Below are positions 51,195-61,974 of a stretch of DNA of 64,000 nucleotides, in pieces (positions within the stretch are counted from its first letter, which is position 1; the number at the start of each line of letters is the position of its first letter). Source of the DNA: Diploptera punctata (taxonomy: Eukaryota > Arthropoda > Insecta > Blattodea > Blaberidae); NCBI GenBank assembly GCA_030220185.1, contig JASPKZ010007297.1, forward strand, positions 1,582,001-1,646,000. Direction: 5' to 3'. The notes under the pieces were generated by a model that saw only the letters and a program-made list of their open reading frames with translations, searched no databases and was not told the origin of the DNA. A program made the translations under genes and the position numbers.

Positions 51195-51405
51195 TCTATC
51201 TTGTAGATTTTATATTTAATCCGTTAAATCTAGAGAAAATCAAAATACATAATAAATAATAATCGTATTGTATAAATAACATGTAATCGTTTATGTTTAT
51301 TGTAATTTAGATGTGAGACTATTTTTTGTATTTTTTAAAATCTGGTTGAGTGGTAGACAAGGCCTTAAGGCCTTAACTTTGCCAGGTAAAATAAAGCTAT
51401 TATTA
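51195..51405 (+). mobile_element. LINE-F 3' terminus (plus)
   Basis: 'ttgagtggtagacaaggcct', 'taactttgccaggtaaaata' then ATT repeats. The array at 51419 may have begun as its 3' tail. Confidence 0.65.
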
Positions 51406-51415
51406 TTATGATATG

Positions 51416-51418
<3 letters not shown>

Positions 51419-51480
<62 letters not shown>
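51419..51480. repeat. (ATT)n microsatellite
   Basis: About 20 ATT units directly after a LINE-F 3' end. Confidence 0.95.
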
Positions 51481-51600
51481 TTATAGCAGTTTTAAAATAT
51501 TTTTAAAATATAGACTAAACAAAGAGCAATGCGGATGTGTTCTAATATTAGTTAATACTAACAAAACATGGAATAAAATATAGTAAGTAAAGCTTCTTAG

Positions 51601-51604
<4 letters not shown>

Positions 51605-51663
<59 letters not shown>
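51605..51663. repeat. (AT)n(AC)n microsatellite
   Basis: About 23 AT units then a short 'acacacacac'. Confidence 0.95.
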
Positions 51664-51665
<2 letters not shown>

Positions 51666-51821
51666 AAATACTGAATATAGTTGTTATGCAGTTAGTATTT
51701 CCAATGTCGTAACGGGCCACTGGGCCTAATACTTGAAAGGACGATGATGATGATTTCCAATGTGTGGAACTTAAGATATCAGTTAATTTGTATTTAAGTA
51801 ATGATAGTGATGAGAAGACAT

Positions 51822-52300
51822 TCAAAACAAAACAAATAAATTTAATTATATGTGTGGCACCTTAAAACGAAGTCTCAAAGGAACTAGAAAGGTGACACTT
51901 TTAAAATGTTATAAAACAATGGCGTTTCCAACACTACTCTATGGATCGGAACACTGGGTCTTAACCAAAAACCAGGAACGAAGAATAGAATCGTCAGAAA
52001 TGAGGTTTCTGAGGAGTGTGGCTGGCTATACAATAATAGATCAAAGGCGAAGTGAGGATATGCGAAGAGAACTGAATCTATTCAAACTATTAGATAGAAT
52101 TACACTATAAGAGATGAATGGATGGACCGCATCAATAGAATGGATAACAATAGAATTCCGAAACAGATTCTTCATTACAAATCACTAGGACGAAGAAATG
52201 TTGGAAGACCCAGTAAAAGATGGACATACCAATTATAACAAGAGATCGGAACAGACCAGCAGGTCAAATCCTTGATGCTGCTGCTGATGATGATGGGAAG
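51822..52300 (+). pseudogene. LINE-C C-terminal remnant, second copy
   Basis: Open at 51850-52110: GTLKRSLKGTRKVTLLKCYK, LLYGSEHWVLTKNQERRIES, MRFLRSVAGYTIIDQRRSED, then after a frameshift 'DEWMDRINRMDNNRIPKQIL' and RRNVGRPSKRW. It ends in a (GAT/GCT) tail. Closely alike to 21.7 kb but with an intact 'YGSEHW' block. Confidence 0.82.
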
Positions 52301-52434
52301 TGAGTTCCATGCTCTAGTCATAGATATTGTGTAAGATTCAAAGTATAAACATGTCTCCTGTGCTGTAGTATAAACAATACATAAGTATCTTGTGATCTTG
52401 TTCCTGAATTGTGATGAGACGATAAATTTTGAAA

Positions 52435-52572
52435 ACGCGTTAATCTGAGGAAGCTGAGAACCGAGGTATGATGGTTGGGTTGCTAAAGACAGAGATGCCT
52501 GGAAGAGGGTTTTGAGGGAAGCCGAGGCTCCGATCTGGCTGTAAGTGCTGCTGCTGATGATGATGATGAGAA
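52435..52572 (+). pseudogene. LINE C-terminal scrap
   Basis: Plus strand: 'VAKDRDAWKRVLREAEAPIW' then stop and a (CTG)(GAT)n tail. This is the last block of a LINE ORF2 of a further family. Confidence 0.55.
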
Positions 52573-52955
52573 GTAGGATATAATAAGAATTGTATTTTTT
52601 TTTTAAGTTTTCATGACTACAGCATCAAGTGATTGTAACATTAATGTGCAGCCAATGAGTCACATGAGTGGATTATACACGGAAGCATGAACACACGTCC
52701 CGTATCCTGGAAATACGTAATGATTCCCCCCGCTGTCGTCATAACAAGTGTAAGTACAGGTGTTAACGCGCGGCTGCGAAAACAACTTTCCTCGTGTTCA
52801 GCAAACCTCAACATGGCTTCGTTTTCATCGTAAAAATCAAACAATACAAGGTAGGCATCCGTATTTACATCTATAGAGAGCAGTCTTATGAAATTTAATG
52901 TATTCATCTATTAGTCACATAGTATTTAGACATTGAATGCTTCTATTTTGTGTGT
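52573..52955. other. Unassigned; small open frame 52641-52907 (minus)
   Basis: Eighty-eight codons on the minus strand (MNTLNFIRLLSIDVNTDAYL ...) with an acidic centre. I recognise no domain; chance, exon or decayed transposase are all possible. Confidence 0.3.
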
Positions 52956-52961
52956 TAAATG

Positions 52962-53143
52962 CCCATCGCTAAGGTCTCGGGCGGGATAGTGCGCCTGGAT
53001 TCGATCCCCGATCGGGACAAGTTTCCTGGGTGAGTTTTTTTTTTTTTTTGGTTTTTCCTCACCTCTAAGACAAATGTCAGGAAACGTAAATACCCAAACG
53101 GTCTCCCCGAACACCATCTGGCCATCATAATCATTATCATAAG
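52962..53143 (+). repeat. SINE-A/B head and body, cut by K4
   Basis: 'gcccatcgctaaggtctcgg', 'ggattcgatccccgatcggg', body 'ctaagacaaatgtcaggaaa' and 'atctggccatcataatcatt', then K4 begins. The tail is absent beyond K4, so K4 or a deletion ended it. Confidence 0.78.
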
Positions 53144-53144
53144 C

Positions 53145-53572
53145 AATGCCACGAGTGATTTCCAAATTATCGATAAATTCACGACTCACGAAGTGAGGAG
53201 TGAATTTATCTAGAGAATTTGGAAATCAAGAGTGGCATTTGTTAGGACTATTTAACGAATAAAATTAAGCTGTTTACTCACAAATCATTATTTAACTGTA
53301 GTTATTTTAAAATATTTATATATCTAATGTAAACGGCGATGTTTGAAAACAAATGAGAAACGATTGGTACGCTTCATCTGCTTCATTTGTTTATCACTGC
53401 AACCAGATCATACTATTTCAGAATATTCAAAAGGAGGAGCTTTCTTTAATATGGTAATTATAACACTGATAAATATTTCGTGAAACACGACTCTGATTGG
53501 TTGTAAAACAGAAATGATTGAAACGTGATTGGTCATTGACTCCCATTTGGGGCATGAGTTAAATAGTCATAA
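53145..53572 (-). mobile_element. K element copy 4
   Basis: Hairpin (53148-53245), 'gtaaacggcgatgtttgaaa', 'gaggagctttctttaatatg', 'gattggttgtaaaacagaaa', and the end 'ggggcatgagttaaatagtc' (53571). It is compact, about 425 bp, with no coding. Nearly identical to K6 and K7, so recently amplified. Confidence 0.8.
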
Positions 53573-53711
53573 TAATATTCGCCTTATTCTAGATTGTACG
53601 GTATCTGAAGGCTCCATAAAATAGGCTAAGACAAAAAAGTTGTACCATTTCCTCCATTGTTTGCCAACCGATCTTTTTAGTAGCTATAGACGAGCTTTAG
53701 TGTTTTAATAA

Positions 53712-54345
53712 GTAATGTCACGACTGATTTCAAAATTATCTAGAGAATTTGGAAATCAAAAGTGGCATTTGTTAGGACTATTTAACGAATAAAATTAAGC
53801 TGTTTACTCACAAATCATTATTTAAATATAATTATTTTAAAATATGTATATATTTAATGTAAACGGCGATTTTTGAAAACAAATGAGAAACGTTTGTTAT
53901 GTTTCACTTGTTGATCACTGCAATCAGATCATATTATTTATTGCCAAAGGATCGCAATATTGTAAGAATGCACCCTAGTGGAGAAAAAATGAAACACATC
54001 AAACTGTATATTAATTAATTTCTGATGTCACATGATGTAAATATGTCAATTATATTTTACCTGGGAAATAATACATTTAAGAAAGTGTAAACAGTTGTTT
54101 TTTTTGTGGTATAATCAATTACTAAAAATGTTTTTATATTATGTCCTGCAATCACTATCTGATTACATTCGTGCACTCTATATACAATCTGGGAGTCACT
54201 TGCACTCTAGGATTCTTACATCTTAATATATAAATTATTATATTCAACGTATTTCTTAGAGAGTCAGTTACTGCAAAATAATGGTCTGACTTATTCAGAA
54301 TGTTAAAGAGGAGGAGCTTGATTTTAAAATGATAAAATTAAATTG
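53712..54345 (-). mobile_element. K element copy 5, partial
   Basis: Hairpin shortened ('aatgtcacgactgatttcaa', 'aagtggcatttgttaggact'), body to 'accctagtggagaaaaaatg' and 'aggaggagcttgattttaaa'. The CCAAT end is missing. Sequence at 54010-54240 is unassigned filler. Confidence 0.7.
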
Positions 54346-54431
54346 ATAAAAACGAGGTTGCTATATGCCAAGTTTAGTTCAGATAAAACAAAAATTGCGG
54401 GTGCTGAAGCATTACACACATACACATATAT

Positions 54432-54753
54432 CCATCCATAGTAATTCTGCCCGAAGGCAGGTCCTTCACTGCAATCATAGCATTTTCATGCTATGCTTGC
54501 AGCATTACTAGGGAATTGTAGATGTGGTAGCTTCCCGTTGCTTTCCACACCGGTGAGGATGATGATAATAAGGATGATGATGATGGTCATATGATTTCGG
54601 GGACCGTTTGGGCCTTAAAGTTTTCCTAGCATTTGTCTTACAGGTGAGGAAAAACCCCGATAAAAACCTCACCCAGAAAAACTGCCCCGACCGGGGATCG
54701 AACCCGGGCCCGCTGCGTGACAAGGCAGCACGCTACCTCGAGACCACAGCGGT

Positions 54754-54757
<4 letters not shown>
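54432..54757 (-). repeat. SINE-A copy next to a CA/TA microsatellite
   Basis: Tail 'ccatccatagtaattctgcc', head B-box gggttcgatccccgg, end 'ccacagcggtggac'. Left flank is ACA-rich and right flank is (CA)n, so the target duplication is masked by repeats. Confidence 0.9.

Positions 54758-54826
<69 letters not shown>
54757..54826. repeat. (CA)n(TA)n microsatellite
   Basis: About 27 CA units then 9 TA units. It separates SINE-A from the mariner derivative. Confidence 0.95.
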
Positions 54827-54828
<2 letters not shown>

Positions 54829-55669
54829 GGGTGTTTCTAAATTATACCGACAAAGTTTGGGAACAGATAGATAACCTTCATTGAAGCATATTTTGTTAAG
54901 GAACGTATGGGATGAGACGCTTCATTTCAGAGCTAGAGGGTACTTACAGGAAGGGATAGAAAGAAACGGATAAACACTCCTTTCAGTCAAAGAGGCGTTT
55001 GTCATTACTACTATCGCTTGGTTGTTTACTTCCGGAGCTCAGTAGCATTCGGAACCTATTACAGCAAGTTTGTTTACATCCATTGGTATGATCTGTTGGA
55101 TAGGAAGGGGTGTGCCCACTGCCTGGCTGGCACACTCGACTGACCTGATCTGCCTAGATATCTTTTTGTGGGTCTACATGAAGGTAATGGTTTATGAAAC
55201 CGCTAACATTGTCTCTGAAGAAGATCTTGTAGCACGCATTGTCAGTACAGCAGCTGAAATAAGGGAAACCCCCTTGCCTCTTTGGAAGGGTACGACAAAG
55301 TATGGCACATTGATGCACTGTTTTGTCTGGATATCAGTGGACGTGTATCCTAGCACTTGTTGTGATGGGACATTAAACTGGATCCATCCTGACAATGCAA
55401 CACTGGAGTGAGTGTGTTTTTTTCTTTTTTAAGAATTAAGTTCATTTTGTTTCAGCTTGTCTGTAAAGTATTTGGATTAACACACAGAATTATTGAAACA
55501 GAATCACTTGATATTTGCACGTAAAAAACTTCCTTCCATCCCTTCCACTAAGACCACTCTTGCCGTGAAACGAAGCGTCACAGCCTAAAGGTTCCTTAAC
55601 AAAATATGCTTCAATGAAGGTTTAACTATCTGCTCCAAAAGTTTGTCGGTCTAATTTAGAAACACCCTG
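54827..55669 (+). mobile_element. Deleted mariner-like element, ~75 bp TIRs
   Basis: Inverted ends: left gggtgtttctaaattatacc from 54829, right complement gggtgtttctaaattagacc ending at 55667-55669. The match continues through 'cattgaagcatattttgtta'. TA flanks (54825-54826 inside a TA run; 55670-55671). The interior is about 690 bp with only a transposase C-terminal remnant. It probably moved using a relative's transposase. Confidence 0.82.
55070..55411 (+). pseudogene. Mariner-like transposase C-terminal remnant
   Basis: One open frame starts inside the old gene: WIGRGVPTAWLAHSTDLICL, DIFLWVYMKVMVYETANI and SEEDLVARIVSTAAEIRETP. The block 'STDLICLD' stands for 'SPDLTPLD', so the third catalytic Asp is kept but its Pro is lost. 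D1 and D2 are deleted. The later part loses similarity. Confidence 0.78.
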
Positions 55670-55671
55670 TA

Positions 55672-55832
55672 TGTATATATATATATATATATATATAATG
55701 AAGGGAAGACCTAAAGAAGTATGAGTGAACTTGGACTTACATATAAGGTTGGAGAAGGCAAATTTCTTGAGGGTGACGAAAAACACTGCATTTTTGGATA
55801 AATTCCAAAGTATATATATATATATATATATC
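55672..55832. repeat. (TA)n runs with unassigned filler
   Basis: (TA)n at 55674-55696 and 55811-55832 with 110 bp between them that I cannot place. Confidence 0.85.
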
Positions 55833-56158
55833 TCCATCCATCCATAGTAATTCTGCCCGATGGCAGGTCTTTCACTGCAATCATAGCATTTTCATGTATA
55901 CTTTGCAGCTTTACTAGGGAATTATAGAATGGTAGCTTCCCGTTGCTTTCCACGCCAGTGAAGGATGATGATGATAATGATACTGATCATGATGGCCGGA
56001 TAATTTTCGGGGACCGTTGGGCCCTAAGCTTCCTGACATTTGTCTTACAGATGAGGAAAAACCCCGAAAAAACCTCACAGAGGAGCTTATCCCGACCGGG
56101 AATCGAACCTGGGCCCGTTGCGTGACAAGGCAGCACGCTACCTCGAGACCACAGCGGT

Positions 56159-56162
<4 letters not shown>
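55833..56162 (-). repeat. SINE-A copy inserted in a TA microsatellite
   Basis: From 'ccatccatagtaattctgcc' to head 'ccacagcggtggac' with B-box-like ggttcgattcc region (gaatcgaacctggg on plus). TA repeats lie at both ends (to 55832; 56163-56192). Target choice at simple repeats is a recurring theme. Confidence 0.92.

Positions 56163-56200
<38 letters not shown>
56163..56200. repeat. (TA)n(CA)n microsatellite
   Basis: About 15 TA units then a few CA units. Confidence 0.95.
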
Positions 56201-56205
<5 letters not shown>

Positions 56206-56387
56206 TCAAAATTCATGGATGCAATAAATAAGAACTGTAATGAGAACAAGAGGACTGCAGGACATGGAGTGGATGGATATAGACGAGTTGAAAGGAAATA
56301 AAACTTTGGACACAGAAAGATGTGTAACATTGAAAATTTGTATAAAATTGTGTAAAAAATGAAAATTAGTATATATATATATATATA

Positions 56388-56692
56388 TCCATGGCGCGAC
56401 AAGCCTAGAAGGCCCTTGGTCTACCACCCGGCTGCTGCCTTCAGATCAACATGTGTTAATCACAGAAGTAGAAGGAAATCTAGCCAAACAGGTTGACATA
56501 AGGTCAGCATATCGGTTCCCCCAATCATTGCAGCTGGTTTCCTCAACCTGGAGCCGCTACTTATTGCAGCTACCCAAATTCCTCACGATTCTGGGTGGAC
56601 ATCGCATCGGTTCCGTACTGGCCGAAATTTCGTGAGAAAATGTTTTCATGATGGGAATTCGAACCAGCTCCAAGACCTTGAACCGTTCGTTT
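56388..56692 (-). repeat. SINE-D copy (diverged head)
   Basis: 'ccatggcgcgacaagcctag', 'tcagatcaacatgtgttaat', 'ggtttcctcaacctggagcc', 'gggtggacatcgcatcggtt', and a head trace 'gaattcgaaccagctccaag'. A (TA)n run precedes it. Confidence 0.8.
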
Positions 56693-56694
56693 AT

Positions 56695-57145
56695 GGTGCG
56701 CACATATATGATCTATATAGACCTATGTTCGTCATTGTCATTTTCGGTCTCTACTAGATAGAATCGGTGAAGATCTGTATTTTTTTTCAAAAATGTTTCT
56801 CACGACCTCAATAGCTTAATTTCATTGGAATTCGCTAAAAATTAGTTTTCGTAATATTTTAGCACAATGTTCATATTGTAATGAAGTTTTCATATTCAAG
56901 TGATGAATAAAAAAGGGTCTTACTCAACACTTAGTGAAATTAACAAAGTTGTAGAAGATAACACCAACTTTTGTCAAGCTACCAAACAAAGAACAATATA
57001 AGTATATTGTGTAATGTGGAGCGAGCATTTTCATCTAACAGACAGATGTTACAGAAACTTGTAATTGTGCATTGTGAATAGAATTGACAATTAATGTTAT
57101 TGTTACGTGTAAATTTACTGAAGTTCAATTACTTAAGTCATGATA
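56695..57145. other. No recognisable feature
   Basis: No coding frame or repeat recognised. Confidence 0.4.
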
Positions 57146-57146
57146 G

Positions 57147-57170
57147 ACCTCGAGACCACAGCGGTGGACC
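57147..57170 (-). repeat. SINE-A/B 5' head tip only
   Basis: 'cctcgagaccacagcggtgg' then 'ac' is the extreme head of SINE-A/B without body. It lies at the edge of a LINE-A fragment and probably records a deletion. Confidence 0.6.
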
Positions 57171-57174
57171 AGTT

Positions 57175-57490
57175 TTAAGTACTTCAGTTTAACTTTTCTT
57201 GAAAGGAGTTGGGACGACAAGAGTCCCTGTAATGCATAATAGCATGCATTTCCAGAATTGAGCCTATGTCTGATTTGTTTGTGCATCTCACTCCTATTTG
57301 TGATTATTGTTCCTAGGTATTTTAATTCGCCCACTCTTCAATATTTCCTTCATTTGTTATTAACTGCCCATTTGCATTATAAAATGCATTTCTATGTGTA
57401 ACCATATATCCAGTTTTATTAATATTTACTTCCAGTCCCAGTTTCTTAGTCTGTGCGTGTTGGCACTTAGTATCTCCTCGTTATCTTCCA
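57175..57490 (-). mobile_element. LINE-A fragment (post-RT region)
   Basis: Minus frame 57125-57334: ELKYLGTIITNRSEMHKQIR, HRLNSGNACYYALQGLLSSQ. It extends upstream to 'KLGLEVNINKTGY' (57430). The C-terminal half is absent here but a piece lies at 57.8-58.06 kb. Confidence 0.8.
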
Positions 57491-57629
57491 ATAATATTAC
57501 ATCATAATTTTATACCATTACAACATAATTTGATTAATGTTTTTCTCTCCAAAAGAATTGTTCATCTCTCTTTCCTTCTGTAAAAAGGTCCATGTTTCAC
57601 TTCCATACGTAATAACTCCCATTTCTTGT

Positions 57630-57775
57630 AACTACATAAATTTCTCACGATGCTGGGTGGATACCGGTCCCTTAATGATCGAAATTCCATCAGCAATTCC
57701 TACCCCGATAGGTAGACCCGTATTTCTTCACCAAGGCACCATGCCTTGAATTGCTCAGCTTTGGTGCTAGACCTA
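57630..57775 (-). repeat. SINE-D fragment
   Basis: 'tctcacgatgctgggtggat', 'accggtcccttaatgatcga', 'caaggcaccatgccttgaat'. Middle part of SINE-D without head or tail. Confidence 0.6.
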
Positions 57776-57804
57776 ATAGTTCTTCAATGTGAACGTTCCT
57801 TACT

Positions 57805-58062
57805 AATTCTAAGTAACTCACTGTCACTATAGAACCTCTATGTTCATGGCCGGGCGAATATAAGCTCTCCATACATCTCTATCTTGAGCTTTTTTTTGCA
57901 GTCTTCTCCTGTATAATTTACCTTTCTCAAATCATGATTAATCTTACTCTCTCACTTCATCCTTAGCCTGCTTACTGGGCGCTTTCTCTCTGGTCTTCCT
58001 ACAAAGAGTTTCCAAGCCTCTCTTTCATTCCCCATTCGTGACCATGTCCTGCCCATCACCAG
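57805..58062 (-). mobile_element. LINE-A 3' fragment
   Basis: 'ctaactcactgtcactatag', 'ttcatggccgggcgaatata', 'tttctctctggtcttcctac', 'cattcgtgaccatgtcctgc' complement the C-terminal coding end. Truncated at 58062. Confidence 0.75.
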
Positions 58063-58141
58063 GCCCTCCGTAAGCTGGCGTGCAAGACGTGCATCGCACG
58101 CGGACAAACACGACTAGGGGCGGAAAATTGAGCGATCGAAA

Positions 58142-58914
58142 TCTAATATATAAAAATTAATGAATGTTTGTATGTTTGTTTGGTCGTATTTTATGCGCTG
58201 CCATGCCGTTCATCCGATTGTGATGGAGCTTTTTGCAAAATGTTCAGGAGATTCCCGGGATGAATATAGGCTATAAGAGAGTTGTGATATTCAACCCCTT
58301 CATCCCTAAAAATCACTCTTTGTAGTGAAAAACGTGAAATAAAGTCCCTATTTTGACGCTTAAATGGCTTACGCTGCCTAAATCATAACAAATACACCAA
58401 ATTAATTTACACAGAATTGAATATCTCAAAAAATTCTACAAAAAAAAAGTCCAGGACAGTATATGTCTATCTTTTACGGATAACTCACAATAACCATTTT
58501 TGTCTTTCATTGATGCCAAGATGATCGGGATAAGTAGATTCCCGGGCAAGCATAACAGCGCACGGCTGTTATTCTTTTATAACGAATTTTGTCTTTCAGC
58601 TCATTTATGCCAAGTACATCGGGATACGTATATTCCCGGGCAACGCCGGGTAATCAGCACGTTTAATCTAAAAATAATTACGATATGGCTTTACTTATAG
58701 TGATTGCTTTAATATTAAATTACGGAAGATGAAATTTATTGTCTATTTGGTTTGTATGAAAGGTAGTTTGGAAATAGAATTAATTAGTTTATTGGTTGTT
58801 TTAGCTGCAATAACGAAGAGAGCACATGTATAATTATGTTTCCTTATACTTCAACTAAACGTAAAAACACATTAACATTTTTTTAGGAGTAGCAGCGCAC
58901 GCCGGGTATTAGCT
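58142..58914 (+). mobile_element. Helitron-like element, best-defined copy
   Basis: The left end is TC after A ('aaatctaatatataaaaat'). The right end is 'cgcacgccgggtattagc' then TAG with T next, which would fit insertion between A and T. Internal blocks 'gctgccatgccgttcatccg', 'gcaaaatgttcaggagattc' and 'cttttacggataactcaca' are shared with 26.6-27.5 and 39.5-40.0 kb. 'ttcccgggcaa' occurs twice. Non-coding and non-autonomous. Confidence 0.55.
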
Positions 58915-59320
58915 AGTATTTGATAAAAATATATTTTATTAATTGATAAAAATTATTCAAAGTTATAAGACCCAGCTAAAAATATAGCAAATGCCGGCGC
59001 ACGATTACTATTTTACATAGTGCTAATAGTGTCATCACAACCTGAATTAAGATGCGAAACGTCTATCGAAAAATTGGAGCAGTTTCAAAAACAACAGCGC
59101 CTCTCTTACCGGATCAGATAAGTTTTGTTACGCAGTGCCCATAGTCGTGTTCTATGGCAGGAAGGCCTCACGAAATCAGGAAATCTCCACCACCGAGCTT
59201 TCTTCTCAGTCTATACTACATCATCGTTTCTCAACCTGTTCAAGGGGTTCGTCAAAATTGTTCCGTAATGACGGGTTTCGAGATTAGGTTTATAATTGTT
59301 TTCTTCATTTCTGCAGCATT

Positions 59321-59327
<7 letters not shown>

Positions 59328-59382
<55 letters not shown>

Positions 59383-59408
59383 TATTATTATTATTATTAT
59401 TATTATTA
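59328..59408. repeat. (AAT)n(ATT)n head-to-head microsatellites
   Basis: About 18 AAT units meeting 9 ATT units, the fourth inverted trinucleotide pair in the window. Confidence 0.95.
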
Positions 59409-59466
59409 TAAAATTAAATTAACCCTATAATGCCCCTTGTTTCATATGTGTTACATCGGGAATTTA

Positions 59467-59913
59467 TCATAAGTAATGCCACGAGTGATTTCCAAATTAT
59501 CGATAAATTCACGACTCACGAAGTGAGGAGTGAATTTATCTAGAGAATTTGGAAATCAAGAGTGGCATTTGTTAGGACTATTTAACGAATAAAATTAAGC
59601 TGTTTCCTCACAAATCATTATTTAACTATAGTTATTTTAAAATATTTATATATTTAATGTAAACGGTGATGTTTGAAAACAAATGAGAAACGATAGGTAC
59701 GCTTCTACTGCTTCTTTTGTTTATCACTGCAACCAGATCATACTATTTATTGCCAAAGGAACGCAATATTGTAAGGAGGAGCTTTCTTTAATATGGTAAT
59801 TATAACACTGATAAATATTTGGTGAAACACGACTCTGATTGGTTGTAAAACAGAAATCATTGAAACGTGATTGGTCATTGACTCCCATTTGGGACATGAG
59901 TTAAATAGTCACA
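59467..59913 (-). mobile_element. K element copy 6
   Basis: Hairpin from 'cataagtaatgccacgagtg' to 'gagtggcatttgttaggact', body 'gtaaacggtgatgtttgaaa', 'ggaggagctttctttaatat', end 'gggacatgagttaaatagtc'. Its start 'tttatcataagtaatgcc' equals that of K7, showing that the element edge lies at or left of that string. Confidence 0.82.
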
Positions 59914-60212
59914 TTATTTCCACAATAAATCAATATTTACCGCGAGTACTTCATTTACAGTTATGTAACAACGTTAGGAATGCATTCGATTTCCCTACAA
60001 CTAGGTCTACACGTTGTGTAATTTTAAGCCGTAACTAGAGTAACTTTAGGTTTTAACCGTTAAGGGTTAAGTTAATTTAAGGTTATTAAACATTTTGTTT
60101 GAAATTCAATTTTATTCATGGCTACTGTATGTATATTTAAAAGTCAGTAGTTCACCCAACTAAGAACATTGTGGAAGGGGTTCGCGAGTCGAAAAAGGTT
60201 GGGAACCGCTGC

Positions 60213-60622
60213 TGTAGATATTTGCCTTCTTGTACGCATTCGAACAGAACTATTGCACATCAAACAGTAAATATTTGGTTTTGTTAACAGTTCTTTCTTC
60301 TGGAATAGGTCAATCTAAGACTAATTAATGATATTTTAAGTTGGTTAGTGTTATTATATTTCAATGTATCACCCGTCAGTATAAAATATACGTGCAAAAA
60401 TCGCAATTATGTAAAGTATCTATGTTTATTTATCGGCTAACCTCAATAATTACTATTCCTAGTAATTGACTGTTAGTAGCATTTATAGAATGAAATAGTT
60501 ACAAAATTAAAATAAGTTACAACTCTGGGGGCAATAGGTACCCAGAAAACCAGTATTTTGATTATGGCCAATGAGAATGACTTTAGAAAGGTTAAAAACC
60601 GAAGAACCGACTTCATCTGCTT
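60213..60622. other. No recognisable feature
   Basis: AT-rich; no coding frame or repeat recognised. Confidence 0.4.
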
Positions 60623-60633
60623 ATAGATAGAAT

Positions 60634-60963
60634 CCATCCATAGTAATTCTGCTCGAAGGCAGGTCCTTCACTGCAATCATAGCATTTTCATGCTATGTTT
60701 GCAGCTTTACTAGGGAATTGTAGGTGTGGTAGCTTCCCGTTGCTTTCCACACCGGTGAAAGATGATGATAATGATAAGGATGAGGATGATGGTCATATGA
60801 TTTCGGGGACCGTTTGGGCCTTAAAGTTTTCCTGACATTTGTCTTACAGGTGAGGAAAAACCCCGATAAAAACCTCACTCTGAAAAACTGCCCCGACCGG
60901 TGATCGAACCCGGGCCCGCTGCGTGACAAGGCAGCACGCTACCTCGAGACCACAGCGGTGGAC
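60634..60963 (-). repeat. SINE-A copy with 11 bp TSD (one mismatch)
   Basis: Tail 'ccatccatagtaattctgct', head 'ccacagcggtggac', B-box-like gggttcgatcaccgg. Flanks atagatagaat (60623-60633) and atagatggaat (60964-60974) match at 10 of 11. Confidence 0.92.
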
Positions 60964-61254
60964 ATAGATGGAATATTTTCTTTAAATTTAAATGAGTACA
61001 ATTAATTCATTTAAAAAAATAATAATTGAAATCGGTTCACAATTGGGGCGAAGATGCCGCAAAAAAAAAAAAAGTCGCTTAAAAGTAGAGTGGGTACCTA
61101 ATACCTAATATCGTACGATTTCAAGTGGTGTGTATACGCCCTACAAAATAAAGTTCTTTTGAGTTTGAGTGGAGTTGAGTCGTATCGCAGTGTAGATGAC
61201 ATTAACTGATTTATTTCTTGGCCTGACCTGAAGTTATATTGTATTAAAAACATT

Positions 61255-61974
61255 ATAATGATATTGTGAAAAATAAAAATTAATGTCTGAACCAGGAATC
61301 GAACCGTGGACCTCTAGTTATCCAGACTAGTGTGCAGCCCACTACACCATTCTAGACCTGGCACAAACATTAACAGTTCTTTCCACATATACAAATATAT
61401 AATTCTCGTTTCGTCCGCTGTCAGGTAGGTGTCACTACCATCGCCAACGGCCGGCTTCGTTTAGAAGTATCTATATTTGAGAATTTTACACCACCACTTT
61501 TATGAGCAATAAACGATGTTATTTAACATTTTCCGATACTGTTATTTTAACACAGTTGCAATAATGGATTATATTATAATATTATAATGATATTGTGAAA
61601 AAGAAAATAACAGTATTGGAAAATGTTAAATAACATCGTTTACTACTTATAAAAGTGGTGGTGTAAAATTTTCAAATAACTATAGATACTTCTAAACGAA
61701 GCCGGCCGTTGGCGATGGCAGTGTCACCTACCTGACAGCGAACGAAACGAGAATTATAGATTTGTATATGTGGAAAGAATAGTTCATGTTTGTGCCAGGT
61801 TTAGAATGGTGTAGTGGGCTGCACACTAGTCTGGAAAACTAAAGGTCTGCAGTTCGATTCCTAGTTCAGACATTAATTTTTCTTTTTCAAATATCATTAT
61901 AATATTACGAGTATAATTTGATCCATTATTGGAAATGTGTTAAAATAACAGTGTTGGAAAATGTTAAATAACTT
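61255..61974. mobile_element. 720 bp inverted tRNA-like element with 15 bp TSD
   Basis: Arms 61255-61549 and 61602-61900 are complementary over about 300 bp, with a 52 bp spacer. Each arm has a tRNA-like module: right arm 'tggtgtagtgggctgcac' (A-box-like) and 'agttcgattcctagttcaga' (B-box-like), with the left arm mirrored. The duplication tgtattaaaaacatt lies at 61240-61254 and 61975-61989. No coding. This could be a head-to-head SINE dimer or a foldback that captured a tRNA-like sequence. Confidence 0.82.

Larger units (their letters stand above)
59222..60212. mobile_element. hAT-like MITE interrupted by K6
   Basis: The left end 'catcgtttctcaacctgttc' and right end complement 'cagcggttcccaaccttttt' match the CAG.GGTTCTCAACC ends common in hAT elements. 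'aaggggttcgtcaaaa' and 'gaaggggttcgcgagtcg' are the inner parts. The middle holds an AAT/ATT array and K6. A clean 8 bp duplication is not visible. Confidence 0.55.
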
